Below are positions 1 to 37,929 of a DNA stretch of 64,000 bases, in pieces. The stretch is from Chaetoderma sp. LZ-2023a (lineage: Eukaryota; Mollusca; Caudofoveata; Chaetodermatida; Chaetodermatidae). The DNA is taken from NCBI GenBank assembly GCA_034401795.1, contig CM067366.1:78173470-78237469 (forward strand). The letters run 5' to 3'. Both the position numbers and the translations under genes were made by a program. Every line of letters begins with the position of its first letter. Positions within the stretch are counted from its first letter, which is position 1. A model generated the notes under the pieces. The model was not told where the DNA came from and made no database searches. It was given only the letters and a program-made list of their open reading frames with translations.

Positions 1-784
1 TAGAGTGCTGAGCGTGGGGTGTCTTTATTGGACATTCCTCTAGTGTTCCTGACTCCTCAGTTTGAAGTCTTTTTTTGTTTCCCTTACATATATGTTAGTA
101 GGGGGATGGGCCAAGGTACTTATCATCCCCCTTCCTGGGCTACTTCTTCTGTAAGAAGAATTAGCTTTGAGATGGAGGGCAGGAATATCTTTGGCTGGAA
201 ATTGTCTCCTGCCATATTTTGCTGATTAATTTAAACTGATAAAACGTAATAAGCCATGGCGCTGAGGTATACCTAACCTCAGCGTTGTGGCTAATCACGT
301 GTTACCAGGAACAAAATTTTTGATGGCCACTAAAATAATTGACGACTCAGATTGAAAGGTGACAAATTGCTATTCAGCAATCGTATTCAGCAAAACAGTG
401 TTTTAACAAATAAACTCTGCATATATTTACCCACGGTCGCACCATTCGTTGCATCAATACAGTATGCATAATTTGTCTACGTTTGATAACTTATAACAAG
501 TGAGAAACTCACCTTGGCTGGCTAGTTGATTTGCTTCGAGGACTGAGCTAGACTCTACAGAGAAAATTAAACAGTAATGAACAAATCAATCAGATTTGGA
601 GCTTTAATGCAATACTTCAATTCAATAACACATATACATATACATTATATAATAAGAAAGGAAATGTAGTTATAATGTAAACATGAAGTTGGTCTATTTT
701 ATATAATTATACGTATGAGGATTATTAGCAGACGGTTAACTTACATTTACTGTTACAAACTCATAATGAGCTGCAGACATATAC
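1..784. other. No gene seen (downstream of the kinase gene)
   Basis: AT-rich sequence with no recognisable coding region; the open frames here are short and have no family signature. A small hairpin at 262-288 (stem CGCTGAGGT / ACCTCAGCG) is visible. A repeat arm begins at about 785. Confidence 0.5.
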
Positions 785-1310
785 ATATATAATATATACT
801 ATTTAATAAACATGCTGTTGAATATTTTGAAACTAATTTGACTGGACGCAGCGCTCAGTCAAATTAGTTCCAAAATATTCAACAGCTTACCTGTATAGTT
901 AAGTTGTATAGTTTTCTGGAAATTAATTGTCATGGAGTTCAGAGATCGATCAATCCCAACATGAGTGAGGTGTGGGTGGAGCTTAGCTAGAGATGGGCAG
1001 GGAATAGCTAAATATATTATAGCTAAGCTCCACCCACACCTCACTCATGTTGGGATCGATCGATCTCTGAACTCCCTGACAATTAATTTCCAGAAAACTA
1101 TACAGGTAAGCTATTGGATATTTTGGAACTAATTAGTTTCAAAATATTCAACAGCATGTTTATTAAATAGTAGAGACATACAATTCGTACACCGTGTCGG
1201 AGTATTAAGAGGCAAGGACTGGCCAAATAGACTCATTTATGACGTAATGATTATGACATCATCCTACACACAACTTAGCTGATTATGATGTCATATGGAA
1301 AGGTGAATTG
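785..1310. repeat. Large palindrome made of two inverted MITE copies
   Basis: About 220 bases from 790 to 1010 are repeated in inverse order from 1020 to about 1175. Shared blocks include the hairpin arm TGTTGAATATTTTGAAAC, a GGAAATTAATTGTCA block, a GATCGATC block and AGCTCCACCCACACCTCACT. Inside the left arm is a second, smaller hairpin (815-888). The flank to 1310 carries the family's TGACGTAATGATTATGACATC tail in reverse orientation. This is a non-autonomous DNA element (or two copies head to head), seen again at 7085, 20128, 30640 and 31175. Confidence 0.75.
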
Positions 1311-1486
1311 ACAGATGGATGGACAGAAACATTATAATTATAACTAATAGCTTAACAATAGAGTACAAGCTACCCATTTACATGCCTCACACCAGCTTAA
1401 TACATACCATAATATTGGCTTTTAGCTCGCTTTTCTCTGCTTATAAAACCACCTGTGCCAGTTTGTGGTTGAGGTGGCGAGTCCAC

Positions 1487-1768
1487 CATGACATTCACAT
1501 TAGAACCACCTACTGATCCAGCCTCTGAAACAACCTGTAATAATATATACATCATAGCGCACCATGACATTCACATTAGAACCACCTACTGAACCAGCCT
1601 CTGAAACAACCTGTAATAATATATACATCATAGCGCACAATGACATTCACATTAGAACCACCTACTGAACCAGCCTCTGAAACAACCTGTAATAATATAT
1701 ACATCATAGCGCACCATGACATTCACATTAGAAACCCCTACTGAACCACCCTCTGAAACAACCTGTAA
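1487..1768. repeat. Tandem repeat, 76-bp unit, about 3.7 copies
   Basis: Units start near 1487, 1563, 1639 and 1715 with CATGACATTCACATTAGAA and end with ATACATCATAGCGCAC. The last unit stops after CCTGTAA at 1768 and resumes with TAATATATACATCATAGC at 3217, so the element at 1769-3216 is inserted inside the array. Confidence 0.9.
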
Positions 1769-3216
1769 CAGGAGGCCCAAGGGCCTGTGGCACTCACCTG
1801 GACCATTGGCCATTTGCATTTAAATAGACATGATGGATGATTTTCGGAAAACCCAAGATGGCCATCAAAAAATGGACCAATCAAGATTCTCGTTTAATAT
1901 GTTGATGCCTACCATCAGAGGATCGTTCCACCCAAGTTTTGTTGAAATCTGCCTATTGACTGAAGGAGTACTGTTTTTAAATGTGTCCGGAAAACTTTCA
2001 GAAAATCAGATATGGCTGCCAAAACATTGACCTATCAAAATTCTGAATAGAAGTTCTAGAGGCTACAACAATAGCACCCTTTCAGTAAAATTTGGTTGAA
2101 ATTGCCCAAGCGATTAATTAGTAGAATTTTATACAAATCCCATTTTTCGGAAAATCCAAGATGGCCACCATCTACATGTTCTGAAGCGTACCAGCCTAGG
2201 GTTCTTCCAGCTGAGTTTAGTTGAAATCGGTTAATGATAAGTAGCTATTTAACTGATTTCCCAAAATCTTCAGAAAATCCAAGACGGCCGCCGGAAGAAT
2301 TGACCAATCAAAATTCTGTATACAAGTTCTGAAGACTACTGCCCTAGGCTCGTTCCAACCAGTCTGGTTGAAATCGTCCAAGCAGTTAATGAGAAGTAGC
2401 GTTTTAAACAATTTTCAGGCATTTTTTGGAAAATTCAAGATGGTCACCGAACAAATTGACCAATAACAGCTCTGAAGCCTATCACTTTAGGGTCCTTCCA
2501 GTCAAGTTAATGAGTAGTAGCCTTTTAACTGATTTACAAATATTTTCAGAAAATCCAAGATGATCGCCTGAAAAATTGACCAATCAAAATTCTGTATACA
2601 AGTTCTGAAACCTACCAGCCTAGTATCCTTCAAGCCACGTCTGGTTGAAATTGCTTAAGCAGTTAATGAGTAGTAGCGTTTTAAACGATTTGACCCATTT
2701 TTCCGAAATTTCAAGATGGGCGCTGAAAAAATGGACAATAAAAAATTCTGTATACAAGATCTGAACCATACTATGGTAGGGTTCTTCCATATGAGTTTGA
2801 TTGAAATCGACCCAGTGATTCTCGAGTAGGTTTTTAAGTGATTTCCAGAAATTTTAAGAAATTCCAAGATGGCCACCGGAAAAATTGACCAATCAAAATT
2901 GTGTATATAAGTTCTGAAGCCTACTGCCCTAGAGTCCTTTCAGCTAAGTCTGGTTGAAATTGCCCAAACGGTTAATGAGGAGTAGCATTTTAAACGATTT
3001 TCCGCCATTTTTTGGAAAATTCAAGATGCCCGGCGAAAAAATTGACTAATCAAAAATCTGTATACAAGTTCTAAAGCCTACCCCCATAGGATCCTTCATG
3101 CAAAATTAATTTGAAATCTGCCAAGCAGTTAATGAGTAGTATTTTTAAGCAAAAGTTGACGGATGGACGGTCGCCATGCCATAAGCTCACTTGGCCATTC
3201 TGGCCAGGTGAGCTAA
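1769..3216. mobile_element. Helentron-like non-autonomous element with tandem core
   Basis: The boundaries are exact because the element interrupts a unit of the flanking 76-bp array. It starts CAGGAGGCCCAAGGGCCTG and ends with a hairpin (3184-3213, GCTCACTTGGCC / GGCCAGGTGAGC) followed by CTAA. An inverted CTCACCTGG motif lies near both ends. The interior is made of diverged units of about 155 bp, each with an AAGATGG-like block and, in most, TTGACCAATCAAAATTCTG; they are seen near 1855, 2155, 2277, 2436, 2553, 2710, 2863 and 3021. Subterminal inverted repeats, a 3' hairpin with a CTRR end, A/T target and tandem core fit Helitron/Helentron-derived elements of invertebrates. No replicase or helicase frame is present. 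The class is inferred; the boundaries are seen. Confidence 0.65.
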
Positions 3217-3284
3217 TAATATATACATCATAGCAAACATTGAGAAAGTTTTGAAGCCTTGAAATTCCAGTATCCCAATTTCAA

Positions 3285-3355
3285 GACAACTATATTGATT
3301 ATTTTAAAACTAATTTGACTGGAACCTGTTAGCGGCATATTATATATTCAACAGG
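3285..3355. repeat. Fragment of the TTGAATATTTTG hairpin family
   Basis: Contains TTTAAAACTAATTTGACTGGA followed by a short tail ending in TTCAACAG; a degraded single copy of the family seen intact at 31175. Confidence 0.5.
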
Positions 3356-3477
3356 ATATTCTGTCCCAAACATCATAAATAATTTGCTGTTTCGGGTTCA
3401 CCAATTATCATGCACAATGTATATTTTCAGACCAAGAGAACAATGTTTTTGAAAATTAAAGCGAATGCCAAGCGATC

Positions 3478-3514
3478 GTGTGTGTGTGTGTGTGCGTGCG
3501 TGTGTGTGTGCGTG
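3478..3514. repeat. (TG)n microsatellite
   Basis: Interrupted TGTG/CGTG dinucleotide run lying in the region expected to be the 3' UTR or downstream flank of the kinase gene. Confidence 0.9.
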
Positions 3515-3715
3515 TTGAAAAATGCTACCATTCTATCTAATTCTTGGATGTCATACACCAGGACATCGAATGCCCATTACCCACATCACTAGTGCTAAAC
3601 AACAATATTTCATGTCAACAAAATTTGAAATAATAATATAAGGTTGATGAACTATGACTTATTACAGAAAATGGTTTCTAAGTCTGAAGGTTAATTCTTG
3701 GCCATATACTGTTTA

Positions 3716-29554
<25,839 letters not shown>

Positions 29555-29624
29555 TTGTTCCGCATAGTTGTGATCATTCTAGCTTGAACAGCATCCTGTC
29601 CTAACATCACCGATGCAGAAATAT

Positions 29625-30340
29625 CTGGAAGTGAAGCACACAATTTAGAATTAATTATCTTAAAAACAAATAACTTACTATATGATTTTAATTCATACTG
29701 ATTAGTTTGTATATAATTAGACTGAAAGGTATAGCGAAATGATGTTCAGTCAAACGGTTTTCAAAATATTCAACATGTTTGATTCATACAATTATTGGTT
29801 TCTTGAAATCCACAATGAAAATATGTAACCCTTTCAACCTTAAAAGCCATATTAGTAATATTAAATCCTTGACATTACAAGAAATGCTCTGTTGAATGTA
29901 ATAAAACTAATTTTACTAAAAATCATTGCTGTACATGACTTTGAAATCAGCCATATTAACTGGCTTACATTATGGTCACATTGCATTGATCCTGATACAT
30001 ACCGAAATTCCAGGGTTGAAAGTGTTAGATCAAAATAGTGTTTATTAGCAAATAACCGACACATAAAATTCAAAGGCACAGTATATGTTTTCGCTGACAC
30101 TGACATAATGGTCTAAAAGCCACATAGCCTTCAGCGTTGTGTATCAAACAGTGATCCGTCTCATATGGCTACAATCAATAAGTAATAAGATGCAAAGAAA
30201 ATCAATAAAACGCTGTAAATGTTATCACGGTACAGGCATAAATACAAATCATTATACAATATATTTAAACCGGTTACAACGTGAAATTATAATATTGTTG
30301 TATAATTATTATGTGAGATAATATAAATTTAATACCAAAG
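29625..30340. other. Region 5' of the first recognised kinase exon; no promoter identified
   Basis: AT-rich, with a decayed hairpin-family remnant at 29730-29780 (TTCAGTCAAACGGTTTTCAA). The kinase gene's 5' UTR and promoter may lie here or farther right. Confidence 0.4.
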
Positions 30341-30344
30341 TTGT

Positions 30345-30585
30345 TTTAACTCTATCTCTCAAATTTGTTCAAGAAAATTAGAATTTTCTCATAGAAAATG
30401 TCCAATATGCAGACCAAGAGAAGGCTATTTCTTAAATTTTACCACTGGAATGACTGGCTCTGTTATAGAGCCAGTCATTCCGGTGCTAAATTTTCAAAAA
30501 TACTCTTCTCTTGGTCTGCAAATGGACATCTAAGACCACTGCAGAAGCCATTTTTGGCTGATATGAGTGTTAAAGGGTTAATACA
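30345..30585. repeat. Family 1 MITE, well preserved
   Basis: TTAACTCTATCTCTCAAATT at the left, TGAGTGTTAAAGGGTTAA at the right, core palindrome TGACTGGCTCTGTTATAGAGCC. Orientation opposite to the copy at 20487. Confidence 0.88.
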
Positions 30586-30639
30586 ACAAAAAGAGACTGG
30601 AAATTGCTTACGCCCAGGGCTTGAAATAAACCAAGACAA

Positions 30640-30860
30640 CTAAGGTAATAAAGATGTCCATTTCTAGCTATGCCACACCCATTTTTAGCCAAGCTCCTCT
30701 GTCCACTGTTAACCTGCATTGGAATCGATTTATATACTTGGAATCTGAATTCTCATAATCCCATTTTCAAGGCAACCGTAATGTCTATGGCAGCAACAGC
30801 GCCCAGTCAAGTTAGTTTCAAAATATTAAACAGAATGTTTATTAGTACTAAATCTCGCAA
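30640..30860. repeat. TTGAATATTTTG-family MITE, degraded
   Basis: AGCTATGCCACACCCATTTT, ATCGATTTATATACTTGGAA, GCAGCAACAGCGCCCAGTCA and AGAATGTTTATTAGTA. Confidence 0.65.
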
Positions 30861-31174
30861 GGCATTACAATTTGTACACTTAACGGACTATCAATGTTCG
30901 TTATTCATTATGCATTTTGATTGTGGCTAAGCCTACTTTTAATGTAATTGACTATGACGTCATACACTTGAGCGAGAAAAAGAAATCCCTTCTCTGAATA
31001 GCTGCAGGCAAACTAAAAATTAAGAATCTCTTTGAATGAAGTCAAAATAGAGTTCACCAAATAGAGCTATAGACAAAGCTTGAAACTAAAGAAAACGAAG
31101 AACCACTTAATGGCGGTGAGCCATGGGATGAAAGTAAAATCCTGGGCTTACTGCTCTGCAGTACAACCCATAAC

Positions 31175-31510
31175 TCCATTTCCTCAGTCAATCAGCTGAT
31201 GTCATAATCAACTAAGTGACGTGTAGGATGACATCATAATCATTACATCATTACTCCATTTAGTCCGTCTTAAATGTTTAATAGTCTGTCAGGTTATATG
31301 AATTGTATGTCTTTACTATTTAATAAACATGCAGTTGAATATTTTGAAACTAATTTGACTGGGCCCTGTTGCTGCCATTGGCAGCAACAGCACCCAGTTA
31401 AATTAGTTTCAAAATATTCAACATCTTACCTGTAGAGTTTTCTAGAAATTGATAGTCAGGGAGTTCAATCAATCTAGCTTAACTAGGGATGGGAGGGGGA
31501 TGGCTAAAAT
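31175..31510. repeat. TTGAATATTTTG-family MITE, fullest copy
   Basis: CAGTCAATCAGCTGATGTCA, GTAGGATGACATCATAATCA, TATTTAATAAACATGC, a complete hairpin (31332-31425; CTGTTGCTGCC / GGCAGCAACAG loop) and the GGGAGTTCAATCAATC tail. Confidence 0.85.
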
Positions 31511-31589
31511 TGGAAAGGGCCATATATTATGCTGCACATATTAATTTTGAGCCTTTTGTTTGATAGATTGGCAACTGGCATGTATAAAT

Positions 31590-31825
31590 ATTAACCCTTT
31601 TATGATCAAGATTGGTGAACAAAATTTAAATTTCTATCTCAGTGAATGTCTGCCTGCAGGCCAATACTTTTTTTTTAACTTATCACTGGAATGGCTGGCT
31701 TGGTCATCAATCCAGCGATAAATTATCAAAGAATACTGTTTACTGGTACTTGGTCTGCACATGGATATTCCTCAAGGTCATTGCAGAGGACAGCTTGGGC
31801 CGGTTTGACCATTAAAGGGTTACGC
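31590..31825. repeat. Family 1 MITE, degraded
   Basis: TTAACCCTTTTATGATCAAG at the left and GACCATTAAAGGGTTA at the right keep the inverted ends; the centre TGGCTGGCTTGGTCATC is decayed. Confidence 0.75.
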
Positions 31826-31994
31826 ATGCATGTATAAGAACATTTTGACATTGTTTGATGTCAATTCATCATGTGATAAGATCATGTGCCAGCATTCTTG
31901 ACAGTTCTCAAACAGGTGAATGATCATCTCTCTATTGCAGTTGACAGACACATACATCCACTGTCATAAAAAGGACACAACCCATGTTTAATGG

Positions 31995-32285
31995 GATCCT
32001 TACTGAATGTTCATTTGCAGACTAAATGGAGTTGATTTTAAAGAAGTTACTACGAAAATGATTGACTCGGCCATCGAGCCAGTGATTCCCGGGGTAAATT
32101 TTCCAGTCCTCTCCAGCGGCGCTGAAATAAAATGTTGGTTGGATGTCACAATGGGGGGGGGGGGGGGGGGGGGGGAAGGGAGGGAAGGAGGAGGTGTGTT
32201 CTCCTGTCAACCCTCTTCTAGAACCTATGATCTTAGCCCAGACATGGACATTTAATAAGGTCACCACAAAAAACTGTTTTCTGGC
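31995..32285. repeat. Family 1-like MITE remnant with poly-G run
   Basis: TGACTCGGCCATCGAGCCAG is the core; a G homopolymer of about 23 bases lies at 32153-32175. Confidence 0.55.
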
Positions 32286-32545
32286 TTGACTCTTAACTCT
32301 TTAACCCCCGAATTTGTTCAAGAAAATTCCAATTTTCTCAAAGAAAAGGTCCTTTTGCATGCCAAGAGAAGAATATTTTTTTTAATTTACCACTGGAATG
32401 ACTGGCTTAGTTATCGAACCAGTCATTCTAGTGGTAAATTAAAAAAAAATACTCTTGACTTGGTCTGCAAATGGACATTTCCCAAGACAACTGCAGAAGC
32501 CATTTTTTGGCTGATATGAGTCTTCAAGAGATAAAGCGTTAATAA
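32286..32545. repeat. Family 1 MITE, well preserved
   Basis: TTAACTCTTTAACCCCCGAA start, core CACTGGAATGACTGGCTTAG, arms TTTGCATGCCAAGAGAAG and CTTGGTCTGCAAATGGACAT, end near GCGTTAA. Confidence 0.85.
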
Positions 32546-32794
32546 CTGTTACAAGGCCTCCATATATAAAGCTGATATTTTATGACATGTTTATCTACAA
32601 TATTATCTTATAACAAAGTTAGTAACTGAGAAAGCTTTGATGCATTGTTAATATTTAATAACCGGCAAACACTATGCTACAGTATCACTTGTCATTCCAT
32701 CACGTACTACAAGCACCACACAGTGTACATTCAAATGTCAAGTTACTTTTGCGTGTATAAATAATCACATGATGTTTACATACATTCTCAATAT

Positions 32795-33025
32795 ACACTC
32801 ATATCACCCAAAAACGGTTTCTGCAGTCATATTGAGAAATGTCCATTTGCAGACCAAGAGAAGACTATTTTTTTTAATTTACCACTGGATTGACTGGCTC
32901 ATTAACCGAGCCAGGCATTCCAGTGGTAAATTTTCAAAAATATACTTCTCTTGATCTGCAAATTAACATTTGCTATGAAAAAATAGAAATTTTCTTGAAC
33001 AAATTTGTGGGATAAAGGGTTAAAT
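32795..33025. repeat. Family 1 MITE, well preserved
   Basis: ACTCATATCACCCAAAAACG, TCCATTTGCAGACCAAGAGA, core GACTGGCTCATTAACCGAGC, end TTTGTGGGATAAAGGGTTAA. Confidence 0.85.
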
Positions 33026-33117
33026 ATGTCACAGCATGTGGCTAGCACAGTGCCAATAATCATAAACACTCATATTAACATAGAATACTTGAAGATTAAC
33101 TCTATATTGTTAACACG

Positions 33118-33352
33118 TTAACCCTTCAATGGCTGAGATTGGATAGGTAAATCAGAATTCTTGCTTATTGAATGTTGATTGACAGGCCAAGAAGACTATT
33201 TTTGAAAATTTACCACTGCAATAACTGGTTTGGTTAATTAACCAGTCATTCCAGCAGTAAATTTACAAAAAAAGTCTTCACTTAGCCGGCAAATGGTCAT
33301 TTCTCAAGACCACTGTAGAAGTTGTTTTGGCCAGCTTAAATAACTTCTTGAT
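33118..33352. repeat. Family 1 MITE, moderately degraded
   Basis: TTAACCCTTCAATGGCTGAG start, TTGACAGGCCAAGAAGAC, TTACCACTGCAATAACTGG, GCCGGCAAATGGTCATTTC. Confidence 0.75.
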
Positions 33353-34189
33353 TTAATATTATTAGTCAACTTAATTTCTGTGCGCTAATAACTGCATGCT
33401 ATTCATATAAAAAACAGCACTAACTACTGTAAACTGCTGCTTTCTATAGATAGCAACAGCTTTCAGCTACAATGTTGTCCAAAATGACTCCGTCGAATGG
33501 TCACGCTTTCTTAGACCGGCAAGCTACTTGTAAAAAATCTTAAATGTTCAATAAATTGAGCACAGTAGTATAAGGCTGGTCTTCGGACTAAGATTGTTGT
33601 GAACAACAAGTCAGAGCATGACTTAATTTAAGCATGCTAGACACTGTCCTTATGAAGACTTGTGCAGAGCACAATAGAACAGTAACTGAAGTACAATTGA
33701 CTAGAAGAAAGATATCAGTCACTTAATAAATACTACCTATATATCAATGACACGTTAGTATTTGTTCACTGAAGAACAAATACAACCCCACACCCCCACC
33801 AACAATACATCTGTCAGGATTGCCACCACCATCAAATAAGCAAGGAATATATACAATTAACTCTTACCACTCTGATGTCAATATTCTATCTTTTACCATG
33901 TCAATAGCAAAGATTCTGATGTACATTTTTCAACAATTTTGGTGGACGATGTTGCCCGCCCTAAGCAATCCGTGCTACAGTTTATCGCTACCAGTCTCCA
34001 GTATTGTCACTTCATTTGATGGCTAACTAGTTTTGTGAATCGAACATGATCCCAATGTTACTGGCAGTAGTGTGCCAGTTACATGACAACCCCACAAGAG
34101 GTATGAAATAGCGTCTGTCGCAGTGCACAAAAGAGGAGATGTGCAAATAGTTAACAATCTCCTCTGGACGTGTCTCCATAACTAATCAA
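33353..34189. other. Intergenic, no feature recognised
   Basis: AT-rich DNA without coding signatures. Confidence 0.45.
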
Positions 34190-34620
34190 GAAGATCAACA
34201 GAAGAGCTCATCAAGCATATCAGACATGATCACACGCCTGAAATGGCAAACTCTGCAAAGAAGACGACCAGATGCTAGACTCTGTATACTGTACAAGGCT
34301 CTGCAGAACCAAGTAGCATTCAAAACTGAGGGAAAACCTCTCAAATCAAATTGCAGATCTCGTAGCTCACAAGAATACTCCTTCCACATTCTGTGTTGTC
34401 ATACAGAGGCACGCAAAATGTCATTCTTCCCGACGACTGTTTGTGATTGGAATGCCCTACCATATGATATCACCGCCGCAGGCACCTTTAGCATATTTAA
34501 AGCCAAGGTGTCTGCCAAAGTGTAAGTGATTAGGGTGTTGAAATCTGTAAATAATGTATCATGGTCTTTTATATCCTTGCGCTACAGTAGTTATGACAAT
34601 TGATACCACAATAAAATTAA
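34190..34620 (+). pseudogene. 3' end of a LINE (non-LTR retrotransposon) reverse transcriptase
   Basis: The plus frame to the stop at 34525 reads LKWQTLQRRRPDARLCILYK, then KMSFFPTTVCDWNALPYDIT and FKAKVS. This is the characteristic C-terminal tail of CR1/Jockey-group LINE polymerases (W..L..RR...RL..LYK; SFFPRT...WN.LP). The catalytic part is absent, so this is a 5'-truncated copy. About 95 bases of 3' UTR follow, ending in an A-rich stretch. Confidence 0.8.
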
Positions 34621-36099
34621 TTAATCTTCCACGATTGAAATGTTGCTGGGATTTGAATGTCTGAGTCCTACAGTTTCCCCTTAAATAGAATCAAATCTTG
34701 TGCAGAGGCAAGTTTTTATATCACCTCTGGTGAACAACTGAAGGTAGATGGTCATATTTCAGTGAGGGTAACCATATTCTCACGGTTAACAAAGAGCATT
34801 ATCTACACAGGGTTCTGTCCAGGATGAAATTAGTGGCAGATATTTTTAGTCAGTACAATCGAGACGTGTGAGTTACTCAAGCTTTTCATAAAATGTTGAA
34901 CTTTTGATACCATAGAGTAGCATCTGAAGCATTATCTAGCCTATTTCACTGCTATTTCCTTGAAAAACTAATTTTAAATAATTTCAAAACTTAACTCCAG
35001 AAAATAGGTGAAAAAAGTTGTGGTTGGAAAAGATAGTTTAGTTTTTCGCAGTACTCAGAGTTTTTGAATGGTGGCCAAACCATCCAGCGCCGACCAGTGT
35101 GAACAGAGACCGGCTACGGTGCGCCGACGTACTCAAAACACATCTTCAACAAGATACTATTATCTATTTGAAAAGTGGTTAAAATCTTGATTCTCTCATA
35201 CAGTATGCAGGTCTTGCCATAGTCTGTTCATAAGACGCATGATTGGGGAGCCCCTAAAATTATTACATGATAACGTGTAATGATGTAGCGACTTTCTAAG
35301 TTTATTATAAATGGTGACCCTTATCTTTTCCATACACTTTAATCATCCAAGAGTCACTGATCACATGACTTGATGATGTTGCTGATGTAAATAAATTAGT
35401 GGATGATGTGTTTCAGGCAGCTAGAAATTATATATATATTAGATTTTTGTGAGTTAGTGATGCATTTTGGAAGTAGACCTTTTTTTGTAATGTACATTGT
35501 AGCTTTCTATTTTATTCACTAATAAACGGAACATTTTTGGACAAAAGTTGTTTGCGATCATCTTTGACTTCATAACTAGTTAGGGTTGCCATGGCAAACA
35601 GCCAGCATGGGCGTTGTATTTTTACTTACAGCAAAAAACTATATTGGCGCGACAATATGGAACCTGCGAGAATATGAGACGGGAGTATATATAGCTCTAT
35701 CCATTAATGATAATCTGTCACCCAAACACTGATTGGTCGAGAATAGCATGATCGGAAATCTCGGGGTGCAAAGGAATGTGGGATTCATTGAGATAAACAA
35801 ATGCACATGGTCACTGGTAAATCTAGCATGTATGTGTATCATATAAATTGTTAATGAATATATATTTTATGCCTATATGTCTCTAGCGTGTTTGTATGCC
35901 GATGCCATATTGCATGGTTTTATTGCAATAAATTAAATTGAAATACAATATGCAATATCCCTGACGTGCCGTTTCAGCAACCATGTCAAATGTTTGAAAT
36001 AATAATGAATCTGAAAAACAAATGACAATAACAGGCTACGCACAGAAATTGTATCATAGAATTTATGTTGTAATGGTAAATTTGTAATCAAAGAAACAG
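34621..36099. other. Intergenic, no feature recognised
   Basis: Short frames only, none with a family signature. Confidence 0.45.
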
Positions 36100-36205
36100 T
36101 GGGTGAGTGAGTGAGTGAGTGAGTGAGTGAGTGAGTGAGTGAGTGAGTGAGTGAGTGAGTGAGTGAGAGTGAGTGAGTGAGTGAGTGAGTGAGTGAGTGT
36201 GTGTG
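36100..36205. repeat. (GTGA)n microsatellite
   Basis: About 100 bp of GTGA/GAGT tetranucleotides with one interruption, ending in TGTGTGTG. Confidence 0.97.
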
Positions 36206-36815
36206 TGGATGAGTGAGTGGGAGGGTGGCATTGATTGAATGGTTGGCACTAGCTTAACTTAGGGCATGTGGGGAGTGGGGAGCCATCATTTACATTATCC
36301 TATTCTGGTGTCATAACAGTAGTAATGTGTTTATATAAAATTTTGAATATTGAATTGAAAATTGGTTCCAATCGCATGACTAAAAATATCCTGTTCCCGT
36401 GTTGGAAAATTGATGGGTTGAAATAAGAATTTGGTTCTGCAACAATAGTGTGCAGGTAACATTGATGTTTTATCTGCATTCCAGATAATATACATCCTTC
36501 AGCAGCAGCCAGCCAGCAGCAGCACTATGACTCTGTTTCTCCTTATTTCATTGCTTTTTATGGCAGGCTAAGAATAACCAGTATAAGTGGCATATTTAGA
36601 CAAGTCCAAGTTCTTGACTCCGCCCTATGCCGATTCTGATATGGCCGGGTGAGAACGGAATCAGAAAACTCAGACTAACATAAATATCCATTTTCAACAA
36701 ATTTGAAATTAAATGGTCTGTGTCAATCATGGAATTAAAAATTTTATTCATTTTAAAGTCTGTTAATTTAAAGATGTTTTAATATGTCAGAAGTGGAATG
36801 CAAACAAACTTAATT

Positions 36816-37680
36816 CAAGAGGGTTAACAGCTCTTGACACACATAAGCCTGAGAATGAGCATGAATATATAAGATGAATGAACATGATATATAAACAGTA
36901 TACAAAAAAAAAAGCCAAACTTGGATTACCTTATGACTTTTTGATTCCAGACAAGACACCGCAACCTGCCACACCATGGCTCATATGACTTTACTGGTTG
37001 GTATCCTCTCGCTGACCATATCTGTCTATCTCTAAATTAGCGCTTTGCTACTAAGAAGAACGATCAGTGTGGTCGATTATCTAGCATTCAAAATTGCTAC
37101 GGTGAGACATCACTGTAAAGGGCAGTCGAGGCGGCTATTCCTCTGATGTCATGAACCCTGGCACCCTGCACCTGGTGACCAGTTGCAATTTCATGGGTGG
37201 TGTTAATACACTAAACTACCCAACGAGATATAGTATCCATGGATGCTGCACCATAAGGCTTTTTATGGCAGATCCACAGACGTCTATCATCTGTCCATAG
37301 AGAGTCTGTTCCATTTCTTGTACTTAGTCAAAGCATGGACCGGACACCAGGCACTGGTATCATGATCATACTGTGTAAGTTTCGGTAAAAAGGTCGGTTT
37401 GCCGGGATATCTCAAAGATTGATTCTTTGACATAAATTCTGCTCTTGGAAGCCGTCGCAGACCTTCTCCAGAGACAATAAATCAGTCCTTCTCTGCTGAA
37501 AGCGTGTGGTTCTCACTGTGTCTTCTGGCTGAGGAAGCTGCCAATAGAAAGACTGCCTTCAGAGTCAGATGCTTTACACTAACCGAACCCATGGGTTCGT
37601 AATGGTGCTTGGTTAGCACATTAAGCACCAAAGATAGACTCCAGGCTGGAATAACTACTGGTTGTCTTGGTCGGAGATTG
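36816..37680 (-). pseudogene. DIRS fragment D, tyrosine recombinase 3' part (left of insertion A)
   Basis: Aligns with 38255-39220 of element A. On the minus strand it carries the recombinase C-terminal region, including VHDIRGIAA, the HxxR motif with its histidine intact, but with stops and frameshifts. It ends at CGGAGATTG where element A begins; the rest resumes at 44791. This is an older relative, visibly more diverged than A, B or C. Confidence 0.8.
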
Positions 37681-37862
37681 CAGGAAATGTCAATTTCCCT
37701 TTCTCCGAGATCTAACAATACTCACCATTCTGTTACTTCTGATATACAGCTGGCCCTGACAGCGGCTCTAGGATTATAGACTTAGAAAGCTTTACCGACT
37801 CCTGGGAACCGGGTACTCGGCTCCCAACTGCCGAGTACCCGTTTACCATAGAGCTCATATTG
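37681..37862. repeat. Element A left (3') inverted terminal repeat
   Basis: From about 37712 it matches the reverse complement of 44637-44775. The outer 30 bases (CAGGAAATGTCAATTTCCC..) are unique to the left end, as DIRS termini differ. It includes a perfect hairpin CGGGTACTCGG / CCGAGTACCCG. Confidence 0.92.
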
Positions 37863-37929
37863 TTTGCATAGCCACCAAACAAGAGAAAACTATGGCTTGC
37901 CTCCGTGGGGCTGGGAGGCTGGGTCCGTA

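Noticed and set aside
19-225. 68-residue frame at the window start
   Set aside because: Low-complexity hydrophobic sequence without a recognisable domain, splice pattern or repeat context.
1487-1768. CRISPR-like array
   Set aside because: The units are contiguous 76-bp tandem repeats without unique spacers, in a eukaryotic genome.
34190-34530. Small host gene of 99 residues
   Set aside because: The sequence is the C-terminal tail of a LINE polymerase followed by an A-rich end.
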